From Gloeopeniophorella convolvens (lineage: Eukaryota; Basidiomycota; Agaricomycetes; Russulales): a stretch of 64,000 nt of DNA. The first letter of the stretch is position 1, and every line of letters begins with the position of its first letter. The notes below the pieces were generated by a model that was not told the DNA's origin, did no database searches, and saw only the letters and a list, made by a program, of their open reading frames with translations. The DNA lies in NCBI GenBank assembly GCA_022496205.1, contig WTXD01000003.1, positions 558,001-622,000 on the forward strand, in the 5' to 3' direction. Shown one piece after another: positions 1 to 10,183 of this stretch. The position numbers were made by a program, and so were the translations under genes.

Positions 1-10
1 CCCCTCTTAG

Positions 11-908
11 TGCGAGGATCAGCGCCCGTGCGGGCGCTGTGTGCTGCGTGGCGATGAGTGCATCCACGTTGCACGGGGCCCCAAGCTCGTCAAAGTGCGC
101 TGCCAGTTCTGCCGAGAAGCCAACCGCCGCTGTGAGGATGTTCGTCCTTGCCGGTACTGCGCCGCCCGCGGAGGAGAATGCGTCGACCCACCTAGGAAGG
201 GCAAAGGCCACGGCACGCGCGTGAAGGCGGTGAGCATCATTAGCTAACGATTTTCCTCTTGGAGTTCGTGGCTGATGTGCGGCCCAGGCATGTGTGAAGT
301 GCAGGTGAGATTATGAGATCCTACGTGGCCCGACGTTGACTTACCGCCTTCCTACGTTATATAGGCAAGACAAGGTTCGATGTGACGGCCAGCGGTGAGT
401 CAACATCCACGCGGCTGTTGACGCTTGTTGAACGTCCATGATGGTGCGAAGGCCATGCGTGTCTTGTGACCGCAAAGGCTTCGTCTGTCAGGATAGGCCT
501 TCCAAGCAGCCCGCGTGGTCGGACGCTGTGACGTCGTCTGAATTCAGCCCAGACGGGACTCCACCCCGCCTTGCGCCCGAGCCGGACTTCATCCTGCGAA
601 AGGGTAAGCCAGGAGTCCACTCGAGAGCTGCTTACTTATTCGCTGAGTGGATTTGATTAGTCGATGATGTGCAAGTGAACGCACAGACGGTTCACTCGGA
701 GTTTGGAAATTTGCCGCCGCTGCATTCTCTTTCTGCGATGCTGCCTGTGCCATACTCCCATGAACGGCCAGAAGCATCGTTCATGCCCCTCGTGTATCGC
801 CAACCAGCGCTGAAGCCTACGTACCTCCCGCCCTTGCGCTCTGTCACTGGGACATTCGACACACAAGGCGTCTCACCGCATGCAAATTGGCCCGTGCATA
901 GGATGTAA
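11..908 (+). CDS. Protein with tandem Zn2Cys6 clusters (5' truncated)
   Basis: The gene enters from the left edge behind an acceptor at 9-10. Exons are 11-229, 288-304 (17 nt), 365-394, 452-603 and 661-908, keeping one frame and giving 221 residues to the stop. The protein holds the second half of one Zn2Cys6 cluster (CEDQRPCGRC then a Cys six residues on), a complete second cluster starting CQFCREANRRC, and a complete third starting CVKCRQDKVRC. All follow Cx2Cx6Cx5Cx2Cx6C. Fungal Zn2Cys6 proteins normally have one such binuclear zinc domain, used for DNA binding. The tail is Pro/Ser-rich with no recognised domain, and no fungal transcription-factor middle domain is present in the visible part. 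A nuclear DNA-binding role is inferred from the clusters alone. The third cluster is split over three exons including the microexon, so automatic gene callers may miss it. Confidence 0.8.
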
Positions 909-1782
909 CCTTGTGGATTGGCACCACGCGGCAAGTTGAAGAGGCACGTGAAATTTATACTGGATCCAAGTGCTCCCCAAGTTACCTTTGTGCAATCGTG
1001 ACTTTACGACGGATTGTAATGTATTGTATCCCCAATACTTTGTTCTAGAGAGCAGAGAGCTGGCTGTGGCGCACAAAAAGACGTTTGTATATTTTGAGAA
1101 GTTGTTGCTCGGACGTTCCGGAAATAGGTGTAATATTCGTTGTACTTTAGCACATACATGACAATCTCGATGAGTGGCATTGTGCGTACGGTGGGGATTG
1201 ATGGGCATCCGGATACATAATTGGTCTTTTGTACGGCCCTGCCACGACTTCTGACTTGTTCCTGACGGCGCCTGGTGCGAGCAGCGCTCAGCCCTGACTG
1301 AGTATAGTGGATGCAGACGTGGGAACGTGTCGGCCACGTGCCACGGGGGCGGAACACAGAACGCGAGGCGAGTCAATTGCAACACGCCGGGCGTCTCACC
1401 ACATACCCCCACCACTCACACGTCTATTCCGCGCACTCACTAACCGCCGCTCCCTTTTTCCTGCGAACGCCTCCCGTATGGATGATACGCCATCACCAGC
1501 CGAAAGGTCGCGTGCTACCCATGTTTTTACGTCGGTCCCTGCTCATTTCGTGTAACGGCAATTCCAGAAAGAGGGGACATGTGACGTATAAAGGCAATGC
1601 AAAGGTTGAACCTGTTCTCGAACTGCGAGAATCACGGGTCTGATTGTAATCACAGAAGAAGAGGGAGTTGCAGAACAACCGGCACGTCCCCGTCCCCGTT
1701 TAACGGGGTCGTGCTCACCTCACGAACCAGGGGCGCGTCCGATTCTGAAGGAGAAGATGTCAGGAAGGACGATTCTACGCTC
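909..1782. other. Intergenic region, possible 5' exon of next gene
   Basis: No convincing complete gene. A short open frame starting at the ATG at 1478 (MDDTPSPAER) and an open acidic stretch from about 1729 to 1782, behind a possible acceptor, could be upstream coding exons of the next gene, but no unambiguous donor joins them. Confidence 0.4.
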
Positions 1783-3193
1783 ATGGCCCCGCCACCAGTT
1801 CCACCAGCGAAGAGGGTAGGGGTATGATGTGTGCACCGCTGTCCGTTCTCACGAACCAGTTTGTGCAGACACCCGCGAAGAAACCAGAGAGCAAGGTGTC
1901 TGGACGCGTTGCCAACGTCGAAGGTTCGCCTGTGGCATCAAAATCTGCATCCCGGGCAGGCTCTGTAGCCTCATCTCTCAAACGCACTGGAACGCCGGAT
2001 GAAGTCCGCGACGATGTCTCCGTCGCTGAGTCGTCGAGGGGCCATCGCAAGACCGAGGAAGAGAGGCTGCAATTCTTCCGTGACCAGCCCGATTGTCGTG
2101 AAGTGGAACCTCACCGCGCATTCTGTACAGCTTGTGACCAATGGGTCCTTCTAAATCCCACTCGGACCTACGTCATGCGCCCGTGGCTCAATCACAGGCG
2201 GGAATGCCGCAGAGCATCGGCGGAGAAGCCGTACGCCAGCCTCCCTTTATTCATCTGCCTCTCTTAACATATGCTTACCAGGGCGTCCACTGTGTCTCCT
2301 CCAAAAGAAGTGGACCACGGCGATAGCAGCGGAGAGGATGACGACAAGAGCTCCTACCTACAATCCACATCTGAGCAGTCGGCCCGAGGCAAGACGGAAG
2401 CCGAGCGTCAGGCCTACCTCGAGGCGGATCCGCGTGCAGACGAGGTCCGGCCATATGAGGTGCTGTGCAAGACTTGTCAGAAATGGGTACAACTAGGAAA
2501 TAAGCACCGCTATTCGCTCAGCAACTGGAAAGCCCATCAAAAGGCGTGTTCCGGCTCCATGTGAGGCTTTTCCTCGCGCATCCGCCCTTGGCCTGCTGCT
2601 AATCCCAGCCCAGACCAAGCAGTCGTGTCGCCACTGCGGAGCGCAAGCTGAAACTCGTGAACGATGCCTCTGCTAAGTCCTTCACCACGAAGAGCGTGTG
2701 TTGCAAGTGTGACACGACAGTGAAATTGGAAGGCGAAGGCCAATACAACCTAACAAAGTGGGAAGAACACAAAGCAGGTTGCTTAAGGTCTGTCTACTTG
2801 ATCCCCTCCTCTCAAATACTCATACGTTCCGAACGCTGTAGCGTGTCTGAGGATGAACCTGCTGTTGAACCTATGGACGTCACTGATGCAGCAGCCGCCG
2901 AGGTTCCCGCTAGCCTTGAGAAGTTGGAAGATCGACCTCCGTTATCTGTGGCTTCTACTGATGCGACTGCTGTTGATGCTCCTGTGCCGCCTGGACAGGG
3001 CACGAAGCGGCCGCGAGAGGTAGATGAAGACGAACCCGAAGAGAGACCCCGCACTCGGCCCAGGACGCAGCTTGAACAGCCTACGAGCGCGCTGAACTGG
3101 CTACTACTCCCCTTCAGGAGCTTTATCAGTGGATTCAAGCAGGGCATGCAACAGCCATCTTCGTCCTCTCCATCCGAGTCCACACCCACGTGA
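1783..3193 (+). CDS. Protein with three tandem C-x2-C-x19-H-x3-C zinc modules
   Basis: Exons 1783-1815, 1860-2230, 2282-2560 and 2623-3193 join in frame to about 417 residues. A stop-free 54-nt stretch at 2788-2841 with GT-AG ends may be a further intron, giving about 399. Three modules share the spacing C-x2-C-x19-H-x3-C, with Tyr 12, Trp 17 and His 20 residues after the second Cys. They begin CTACDQWV, CKTCQKWV and CCKCDTTV. Each is preceded by a basic stretch with a conserved Thr-x-x-Glu-Arg type motif. The cysteine/histidine layout resembles BED-type fingers, so nucleic-acid binding is likely, but I do not recognise a named family. Acidic Ser-rich linkers separate the modules, and an Arg-rich, nuclear-signal-like stretch precedes the C-terminus. 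The start is uncertain and coding may extend upstream. Confidence 0.72.
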
Positions 3194-3873
3194 TGTATGT
3201 CTCTTTTGCTTCCGTTATTCATGTCTGCTGTGCTGGATCTTGGCTTCCTTTTTTGTCTGTTGCTCTCATACTTTTGCCATCTACGCTCATTGGACTCGTT
3301 TGCTTCGTGTTATCTACACGCTCCTTGAATATCAATCTCGAATATATGTTTTCTCGTCACGTCTGGGTCGAAAAATTGGAGTTCAGCAGAGGTGCAGATG
3401 GGTTGGACGCGGGAAGTGCCGAACTGCGCTCTCCTTGTAGCTCCCTTTTATCCTCCCCGTCGTGGCAACTTCCCTTCTTGCCACCCCCCCTTTGTTCTTC
3501 CGGCCCATGGTAGCGACAAAACAATTGCGCAATGAGTCGATCTCCGCCCCGAGGTGACGCTTTGCCGTGATTCTTTGTCTTGCCCAGTCGTCTCATGTGC
3601 TCGCGACTCTAGGCCGGGGGCAGCGACTCATACGCGGCAGTCTCGCACCGTACGTCGAGACTCGGGTCTCAGCATTTGACCGGGATACCCTGGTCTGACA
3701 TAAACAACCAAGGACTCGCGCTCGTTGAGAAACGCGAGCGAACGTATCGCGCGTCGCAGCTTGGGATGCAGCAGCACTCCGGTCACCCCAACATCGCACG
3801 ACACGTCGAGGTGAGCGACCTTTCCCCCTTTGACGCGTCCGTACACGCGCTGAATCGCCGAATAGTCTCATAG
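3194..3873. other. Intergenic region with unresolved first exon of next gene
   Basis: Holds the 3' flank of the three-module gene and the unresolved 5' part of the next one. An ATG at about 3768 opens a short frame ending in GTGAGC, but its phase does not match the following exon, so the true first exon remains unknown. Confidence 0.4.
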
Positions 3874-4694
3874 ACGGGCGACCAAAGACCGCCGCCGAGA
3901 AACAACGCGAGAAACGCCTCCGGGATGACCCCCTCGCGGATCTGCTCGGCCCGCTGTTCGTTGACTGCAAGCGTTGCGGCACTCGCATCAAACTGTCTCC
4001 CAAAAGCTCATATGACCCATTCCACTGGGTGAAGCACCGGGAACGGTGTTTGCGGCGCTCCATTGAGGTTGTGCAGGAGATCCTCCGGGAAAGGAGAGAC
4101 CAAGTGAGTCTATTTTAGGGTTAGGTCAGGCAACAATGCGGTATGCTGACAATCATTTACGCTCAGCCGACGACCCCGTCGCGCGCCTCGCCATCGTCAC
4201 CGAGGCGTAGCGACACGGGCTCGACTACTCCTTCCTTGATCACGGATGAGGATGAGGTTGACAAACCACCAGGGCTCAGCCAGCGCGAATCATCCTCCAA
4301 CGGCGAGGAAGCCCCGCTTGTTGCGTCTGGCGCGTCTAGCAATACGAGCAAGCCAACACCACCACTGGACTCGCTCTCTTTCTTTAGTGCTCCGGACATG
4401 CTGGCCTTCGAAGACTACCTGCACCGTTCTCGACGGCTCCCAACGCGCCTCGGCTTTCCAGAGCTACTCCCCCCACCAGGGAAATGGAGTGACTGGTCTT
4501 GGGGCCAGCTCCGCGCGCCCGTTTACGTGGTTCCGAAGCAGCCTGAACAGGTGCAGGCGCCTGCCGACGCTGATCCACCACCTGCCTCGGAGGAAACGGG
4601 GGGTGATACCTTCCAAGCCGAGATGCTTATTGCCCCAAATTCACTTGCACACGCTACCCGGCACGCATTGACTCCATCCACGCCTGACTATTGA
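3874..4694 (+). CDS. Protein with a single C-x2-C-x19-H-x3-C zinc module (5' end unresolved)
   Basis: Two exons are clear: 3874-4103, ending in a GTGAGT donor, and 4167-4694 to the stop. The first contains one zinc module beginning CKRCGTRI and ending HRERC, with the Tyr, Trp and His positions of the three modules in the upstream neighbour, preceded by the same Thr-x-x-Glu-Lys-rich lead. The second exon is Ser/Pro-rich and acidic and ends with a Trp-rich patch (WSDWSWGQLRAPVYVV) that may be a protein contact site. It is probably a paralogue of the preceding gene by local duplication. Nucleic-acid binding is inferred from the finger alone. The first exon and start codon could not be placed in phase. 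Confidence 0.65.
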
Positions 4695-5065
4695 TTGTTA
4701 TCTGTTTTCTACACTATTCGCTATGTTGAGTTGAAAAGCATCTTAGGTTCCTGAGGATTTCTAGTCATCTTGTATTATCCCGCTGTTCTTGCTATCCAGT
4801 AGTATTGCTCTCGCTCTTCACCCTAATGCACCCATCTCTAGTTTACTCATACTGTCACGTAGATTAGCACCGCACGCATCGCAACCTCTATCTCTGTCAT
4901 CCCATATCCCCATCCACCGCGAATTACTGTACATCCCTATCCTTCATTATGCAAAGAGTGTCCTACGTAGTGCGCCAGTCTCTAGGGTGGACGGTATCGT
5001 ACGCGTATGGACTCGGTCTTAATTCGGTGCCCCGGTCATCATGACGCTGCTCCGAGGCTGCCAGG
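4695..5065. other. Convergent intergenic region
   Basis: AT-richer spacer between the 3' ends of the zinc-module gene (plus) and the sirtuin gene (minus). Nothing coding is recognised; it should hold both 3' UTRs and polyadenylation signals. Confidence 0.5.
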
Positions 5066-6711
5066 TCAGCTTGCGCCTGTAGGTTTCTCCTGAACGAGCG
5101 GATTGACAACACCACTGAGCAGCATGTCCCGTAAAACGGGGTCGTATCGAGCGCGCGTGCCACTGTTCCATTTGGTGAGCGGTAGAACCCTGGCGCATAA
5201 GCCAAATTTCGATGCCGCATGAGAAACTCACACGACTGCATGGACGACCTCGCGCATGACGGCGCCTGTAGGGATCTCGAGTTTATCCACCCCCGGAAGG
5301 CCATCCGCCCGCGTGGGCCCGACGTTGAGGTACAGAACTGGCTTCCGCAGTTCCAGCGCGTGCTTCAGCAGTCTGTTCGGATTTCCTCGCGTGAGGGGTG
5401 CATGGCTATAGTCACCAGTGAAATACCACGTACCTGAAGGCAGAGTATGTTGCAAGGGTCGTGCCAAGGATGAAGAGCCGGTCGGCACTCTCAACGATGC
5501 TGTAACTTTGAATGGGATCAATTTGAGGAGGCGCGGCGGAGGAGTGCCTTGGCCACGCACCTGTGATCCTTCACTTTGTGACTGATAGACTCGCCGAAGA
5601 AGACGAAATCAGGCTTCATCTAATTTACGCCATTGGTCAACGGGGGGCTTCAGGGGGCCACCATCAGCACGCACTATGCTGTTATGTCGACCCTCGGCGA
5701 TGCAGCGGGGGCATTCTGGGACGACGAAGTCGTCATACGAGACGCTCGCATCAAGCGCGACCTAAATAAAGGAGTTATAATGAGACATGTGCCGCCGTAG
5801 GAGCGCCGACTGACATCGCCGTCGGGGTTTGTCTTCGGCTGCGCGCCAGTGCGCTCGAGTTCGTCCACATAAGCGCTCCAGCGTGGGTTTGCCTGGCCGA
5901 GCCATTCCTGGAAGATCGGGCGCGGGTAGACATGTCCGTGATTGCAATGGACTTTCTAGTGAACGCATTCGTGAGAAATACAATGAGAGGCTTCGCACTA
6001 GAAAGGCGTACGAATATGCTCCCGTGGAGTTCAAGGATGTGCGCCTCCAGCTCCTCTTCGGTCATCACGCGACGCAGTGCCGCGTGGTGCAGCCCATCAA
6101 CATTCTGCGTGATAAGCGGGCCGACTGCATTGGCATGCTGCAGTGCTGCGATCGCGAAGTGTGTAGGGTTTGGAAACGTGCGTCGAACAGGTAAGAAGCC
6201 GAGATACGCGCGCAGCCTGCAGATCCCCATCATAAAGGGGCTTTGGTTCTACACACGAATACACGTACCAGTATCGTTGTCTGAGGCTGCATGAGTACGG
6301 CACGCAGGCGATGAGCGACAAAGGAGACGTACCGAAATGAATGTCCTCGAGGGCTATTCTCGATGAGCTGCTGATACTAAGACATATCCAGTTAATGAGA
6401 CAGGCAAAAGCACTGCAGATGGTGCCCACGAATATCGGCCTAGAGAAGTGCACGTTATGAGCTGTTTGTCGCGCGAAAGTAATAGAGGTTGCGCACTTGT
6501 AATCTGGGTTCATGTATCTCCCATCCTTGCCTCTATATGCCTTTACACCAGAATCCACGCTAACGCCTGCGCCCGTCAAGACCGCCGCGCGTCCTGCAGA
6601 TAGAAAGGACGCGATGCGCTGGACGGCTTCCGAAGTTGGTACGGTTGGCGCATTACGCTGGGCCGCCGCCGACAAGATTGAAGGGGGGATGTTAGGGACA
6701 GAGAGGCGCAT
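5066..6711 (-). CDS. Class II (SIRT4-like) sirtuin, NAD-dependent protein deacylase
   Basis: Eleven exons assemble in one frame to 367 residues: 6497-6711, 6430-6439, 6333-6376, 6269-6280, 6012-6216, 5815-5955, 5675-5761, 5561-5619, 5434-5499, 5232-5372 and 5066-5189. The product has the Sir2 hallmarks in order: NAD-binding VLTGAGVSVDSG, the FRQRYW stretch, TQNVDGLHH, ELHG with the catalytic histidine, zinc-site regions (VHCNHGH and PECPRC), NPDGDV and KPDFVFFGES. The family removes acyl groups from lysine using NAD and releases nicotinamide and O-acyl-ADP-ribose. The NPDGDV form and short N-terminus resemble the mitochondrial SIRT4-like branch; mitochondrial location is inferred. The first zinc pair reads C-x2-G-H rather than C-x2-C, which I believe is usual in this fungal branch. 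The 10-nt and 12-nt exons are needed to restore conserved residues. Confidence 0.9.
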
Positions 6712-7650
6712 GTACGAAGGTCTGTGCTCGACCCCCCTAGTTCCAGGGAGTTGAGGGTATCGTTTGCCCTTGCAAGGGTACTTTCTGGGTCAGGTTGTAC
6801 TCCGGGTCAAGAACCGCTTCAAGTCATCATCCTCTGACGAAGCGACCCCCGCGCTCGACTTCGGGCACTGGCCGAGGCATCGCTGACAAGCGTAGACAAC
6901 CGACTTTACGTAAGTTGTCCCTCAACGACTGCTCAAGCGCTTGGCACCGGCACCCACCAACAGTCGAGTCGGAACTCGACCACTGCAGTAATTAAACAAG
7001 GCACCTCAAGCCCAACCGAGCGGGCTCGAACTGCTCTCTTTCGACAGTTCTTCCTAGCCATCTCAACAACCCATGTCCTTCCCCGTGGCAGCTTCTTACA
7101 CGTTCTCGATGGTGCCATGCCTCTGCAAGGCCCTATTTACAGATCCCCGTGAAGGGCGACGGCACTTGCCATAGCCAGTTCCTATTGTGGCTCCACACTG
7201 CGCGTTCTCGAGCCTATCCCTATCATGTCTTGCTAAGTCTTCCCCTTGGTTTTCCTTTGGTTTCCCTTATGTGCCAGCTGCCTTCTCTTCGATTTGCCAT
7301 AGTGCTTGCTTCTCCCCGGGCTATTGGCAGTGATCTCCACCCCGGACCGAAGCCTTCCGTGCTAAACGTTGAACCATTGGGCAATGCAATGCATGCTTCA
7401 GGAGGCAGCAGTAGTTTTGCCGGAATGCCACCACCATCCATCCGATGTGATGCTTGATGCCATCGAAGCGGAACAGTTCGTGACTTGTGAGAACGGGCCG
7501 TTCACGTCGGGCCCGAAGGGCAGCTTCTGGATTCTAGTTGTATGCCTCCCCACGTACACTTCCTAGGACTATTCCGAGGCGCTGCAGTATAAAGCGTCTG
7601 GCTAACCTGTCCTGACCCGGAGGTTGTGGCCTACTCAGCCTTCTGCTGTC
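6712..7650. other. Divergent intergenic region
   Basis: Region between the sirtuin start (minus) and the spherulin-like gene (plus). Only short overlapping open frames with no family resemblance were seen. It presumably carries both promoters. Confidence 0.5.
7588..7593 (+). promoter_or_regulatory. TATA box of the secreted spherulin-like gene
   Basis: TATAAA lies 58 bases upstream of the ATG at 7651, a usual spacing for strongly expressed fungal secreted proteins. Assigned by position and sequence only. Confidence 0.5.
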
Positions 7651-8510
7651 ATGTTACGCCCCACTCAGGCCTTTGTTCTCTGCTCCCTTCTTTCCAGCGT
7701 CGCTGGCCTGGGGATAATATTCCCGGATTACATCTACCCGGGCGACGGGTGCTCCGCCTGGGAGCCCATATCCTCTGCGTACACCTCTTCCAAGCTGGCA
7801 GGAGCTGCTCAAATACTGACAACAGGCTTTCAGTATTGGCGCAAACCCAGATGTACCCTTCTACATAATCATCAACCCAAACTCTGGTCCTGTTCCTTCT
7901 CCGGACAGCAATTATCAGGCTTGTATTCCCACTCTGCGTCCAGCTGGCACCCAAGCCAAGGTGTTAGGTTATGTCCCGACGGGCTTCGGCGGGACGTCTA
8001 TCTCAGACGTAGAAGCTAGTATCGACGAGTATTTCGCATGGGGCGCAAGCTACCGACCAGACGGGATATTCCTCGATGAGGTAATAACCTCCGCCAGCTT
8101 CGTGGATCATTACGCCACCCTAGCTTCATACGGTAAGAATCACTTTGAACCAGTGAGTGTTTCTTCTTCGACCATGTGGCGTATGCTGAAGTCGCGTTCA
8201 GGTTGTGTTCAATCCTGGTACAACGCCAGAATCAGACGCATACTTCACGTCTGCGGACTTGATAGTCACTTTTGAGAACGCGTATTCAACGTTCAGCACT
8301 TCGGACCTCTCCATATCGTCTTCCGCCCCTGCTGCGAAACAAGCAGTCATACTGTACAGCTCGCCAAGCACCCCTCCTCCATCGTTCATTGACCAGCTAG
8401 GCGAGTTGGGAGTTGGGTTCATCTACCTGACGGACGATGGATTGCCGAACCCGTATGACACGGTCCCGAGCGGATGGACTCAAGAAGTCGACGATGTAGC
8501 GTCAGCCTGA
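7651..8510 (+). CDS. Secreted spherulin-4-like cell-surface protein
   Basis: Exons 7651-7778, 7834-8152 and 8202-8510 give 251 residues. A signal peptide of about 20 residues (MLRPTQAFVLCSLLSSVAGL) is followed by the family motif IIFPDYIYPGDGCSAW. Further spherulin-4 hallmarks are FYIIINPNSGP, a VLGYVPTGFGGT stretch, PDGIFLDEV, GKNHFEPVVFNPGT and the C-terminal GVGFIYLTDDGLPNPYD. The family, first named from Physarum spherulation, has a predicted TIM-barrel-like fold related to glycosidases; its activity in basidiomycetes is not established to my knowledge. The protein is probably exported to the wall or medium. The second intron uses GTGAGT at 8153; an apparent GTAAGA donor upstream breaks the frame and was not used. 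Confidence 0.88.
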
Positions 8511-8816
8511 AATCCAACTAGCGACAGTGCACTGTACGATATATTTTCTGACGAGGGACATGTAGCGTGCGCGACAGGTTATATAAAATTGTGGCCGGAT
8601 GCCCTGAGGAAGGCTCAGGCTCGTGATAAATACAAGTGTGGGGGCCGGGCCGTGCATGACCGCCAAATTATGTCCGCCCCGCCTCGAGTCCGCTCGCTCC
8701 GCTACTCTCTCGTTTCCCGGCTTCCACCACGAGCACCGTCAACTGGACCGGCTTACCGTGCTCCATCTTAGAAAGGTGGACATAACACGAGGACAATTGC
8801 GAAGCGTGGATCCACG
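8511..8816. other. Short intergenic region
   Basis: Spacer between the spherulin-like gene and PEX7, both plus strand. It includes an AT-rich TATATAAAAT stretch near 8580-8589 that could belong to the upstream 3' UTR or the PEX7 promoter. Nothing coding seen. Confidence 0.4.
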
Positions 8817-10088
8817 ATGAACGCGGCCGCTCCGGCGCCTGCCGTACTCTATACCCCGGGTTTCGCGCACTATAACATAGCCTGGTCACCCTTTCACACA
8901 GCGCGCATTGCAGTAGCATCATCTGCAAACTATGGGATTGTAGGGAATGGCCGCCTACATGTTGCTTCGGCGTTTATGGGCCCTGCGGGGATGGGGAATG
9001 TCAAGCTGGACAAATTGTATGTCTCGGCAAACAACTAGTAGTCGGGATCCTTTGATCAAGCTGACGTCCCGCCGCTAGCTATGAAACACAGGATGGCCTG
9101 TACGATCTGGCGTGGTCGGAGGTCCACGAGAACCAACTCGTCACTGCATCGGGCGACGGGTCCATCAAACTCTGGGACGTGATGCTGAACGTAAGTACCC
9201 ACACCGATCCCCCATCCGAGCGCCGGTGAGAGTAAGTGCGACAAGTGATGTAGACTCTACCCATTCGCGCATGGCACGAACACACGCGCGAGGTCTACGG
9301 TGTGGACTGGTCGAACATCAAAAAGGACCAGTTCGTGTCCTGCTGCATGGACGGCACGGTGAAAGTGGTGCGTAGCGGTGGCCACTTCCGGCGAACTCAC
9401 TCTGAACAGCCGCTTGCAGTGGAATCCCGAGCATCCCCGGTCTCTTGCGACGCTGCAAGCTCACCATGCTTGCGTGTATCAGGCCCTCTTCTCGCCGCAC
9501 CAGCCTGATCTGATAGCAACCTGCTCCGGAGACGGCACTGTCCGTTTATTCGACTTGCGCACCCCGTCCTTCGCACCGACCTCGAACTCCTTCACAGCAC
9601 CCCTTTCTGCGGCCGCGCTCACAATACCCGCAGCTCCCAGCGAAGAACTCTCACTCGATTGGAACAAATACCGCCCTCTTGTTCTCGCGAGCGCAGGACT
9701 CGACAAGGTTGTGAAGGTCTGGGATTGCCGGATGGTGCAGCTCGGTGGACCAGGGAACGCAGTCGGCGGTCAATGCGAGAATCGATTCCTCGGGCATGAG
9801 TACGCTGTTCGCAAGGTACAATGGAGCCCGCATCGACCAGATCTGCTTGCAACTGGGGCATACGATATGACCTCTCGGGTGTAAGTTGCTATCGAGCGGT
9901 GGTTCAGTCCCTGGTATTGACAACTTCTCGTCAGATGGTCAACAAACCCACCCGCGGGACAAGGCAACCTGGTAAGGATTCACGATTCACACACGGAATT
10001 TGTTGTAGGGTGTGCGTGGTCTCTATACGAAGAAGGGGTACTGGCGACGTGCAGTTGGGATTGCAAACTTAATATTTTCCGCGTGTAA
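8817..10088 (+). CDS. PEX7: Peroxin-7, PTS2 peroxisomal import receptor
   Basis: Five exons (8817-9016, 9079-9190, 9254-9367, 9420-9880, 9935-10088) give 346 residues, normal for the family. The protein is a WD40 propeller: repeats end in DGSIKLWD, DGTVKV, DGTVRLFD and VVKVWD. Pex7-like segments include the N-terminal HYNIAWSPF, HTREVYGVDWS and the C-terminal HTEFVVGCAWSLYEEG followed by WDCKLNIFRV. PEX7 binds cytosolic cargo carrying the N-terminal PTS2 signal and, with a co-receptor, delivers it to the peroxisomal docking complex. A possible GTAAGG donor inside the last exon was rejected because the sequence across it is conserved Pex7 protein. Confidence 0.93.
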
Positions 10089-10183
10089 TCAACATATTTA
10101 TCTCTGGACTCGCCAAAGGATCCTGCAGGCGCCGTCTATATCTTATCTCTGCATCATCATGCACTTGTTAATCAACATCCTCG

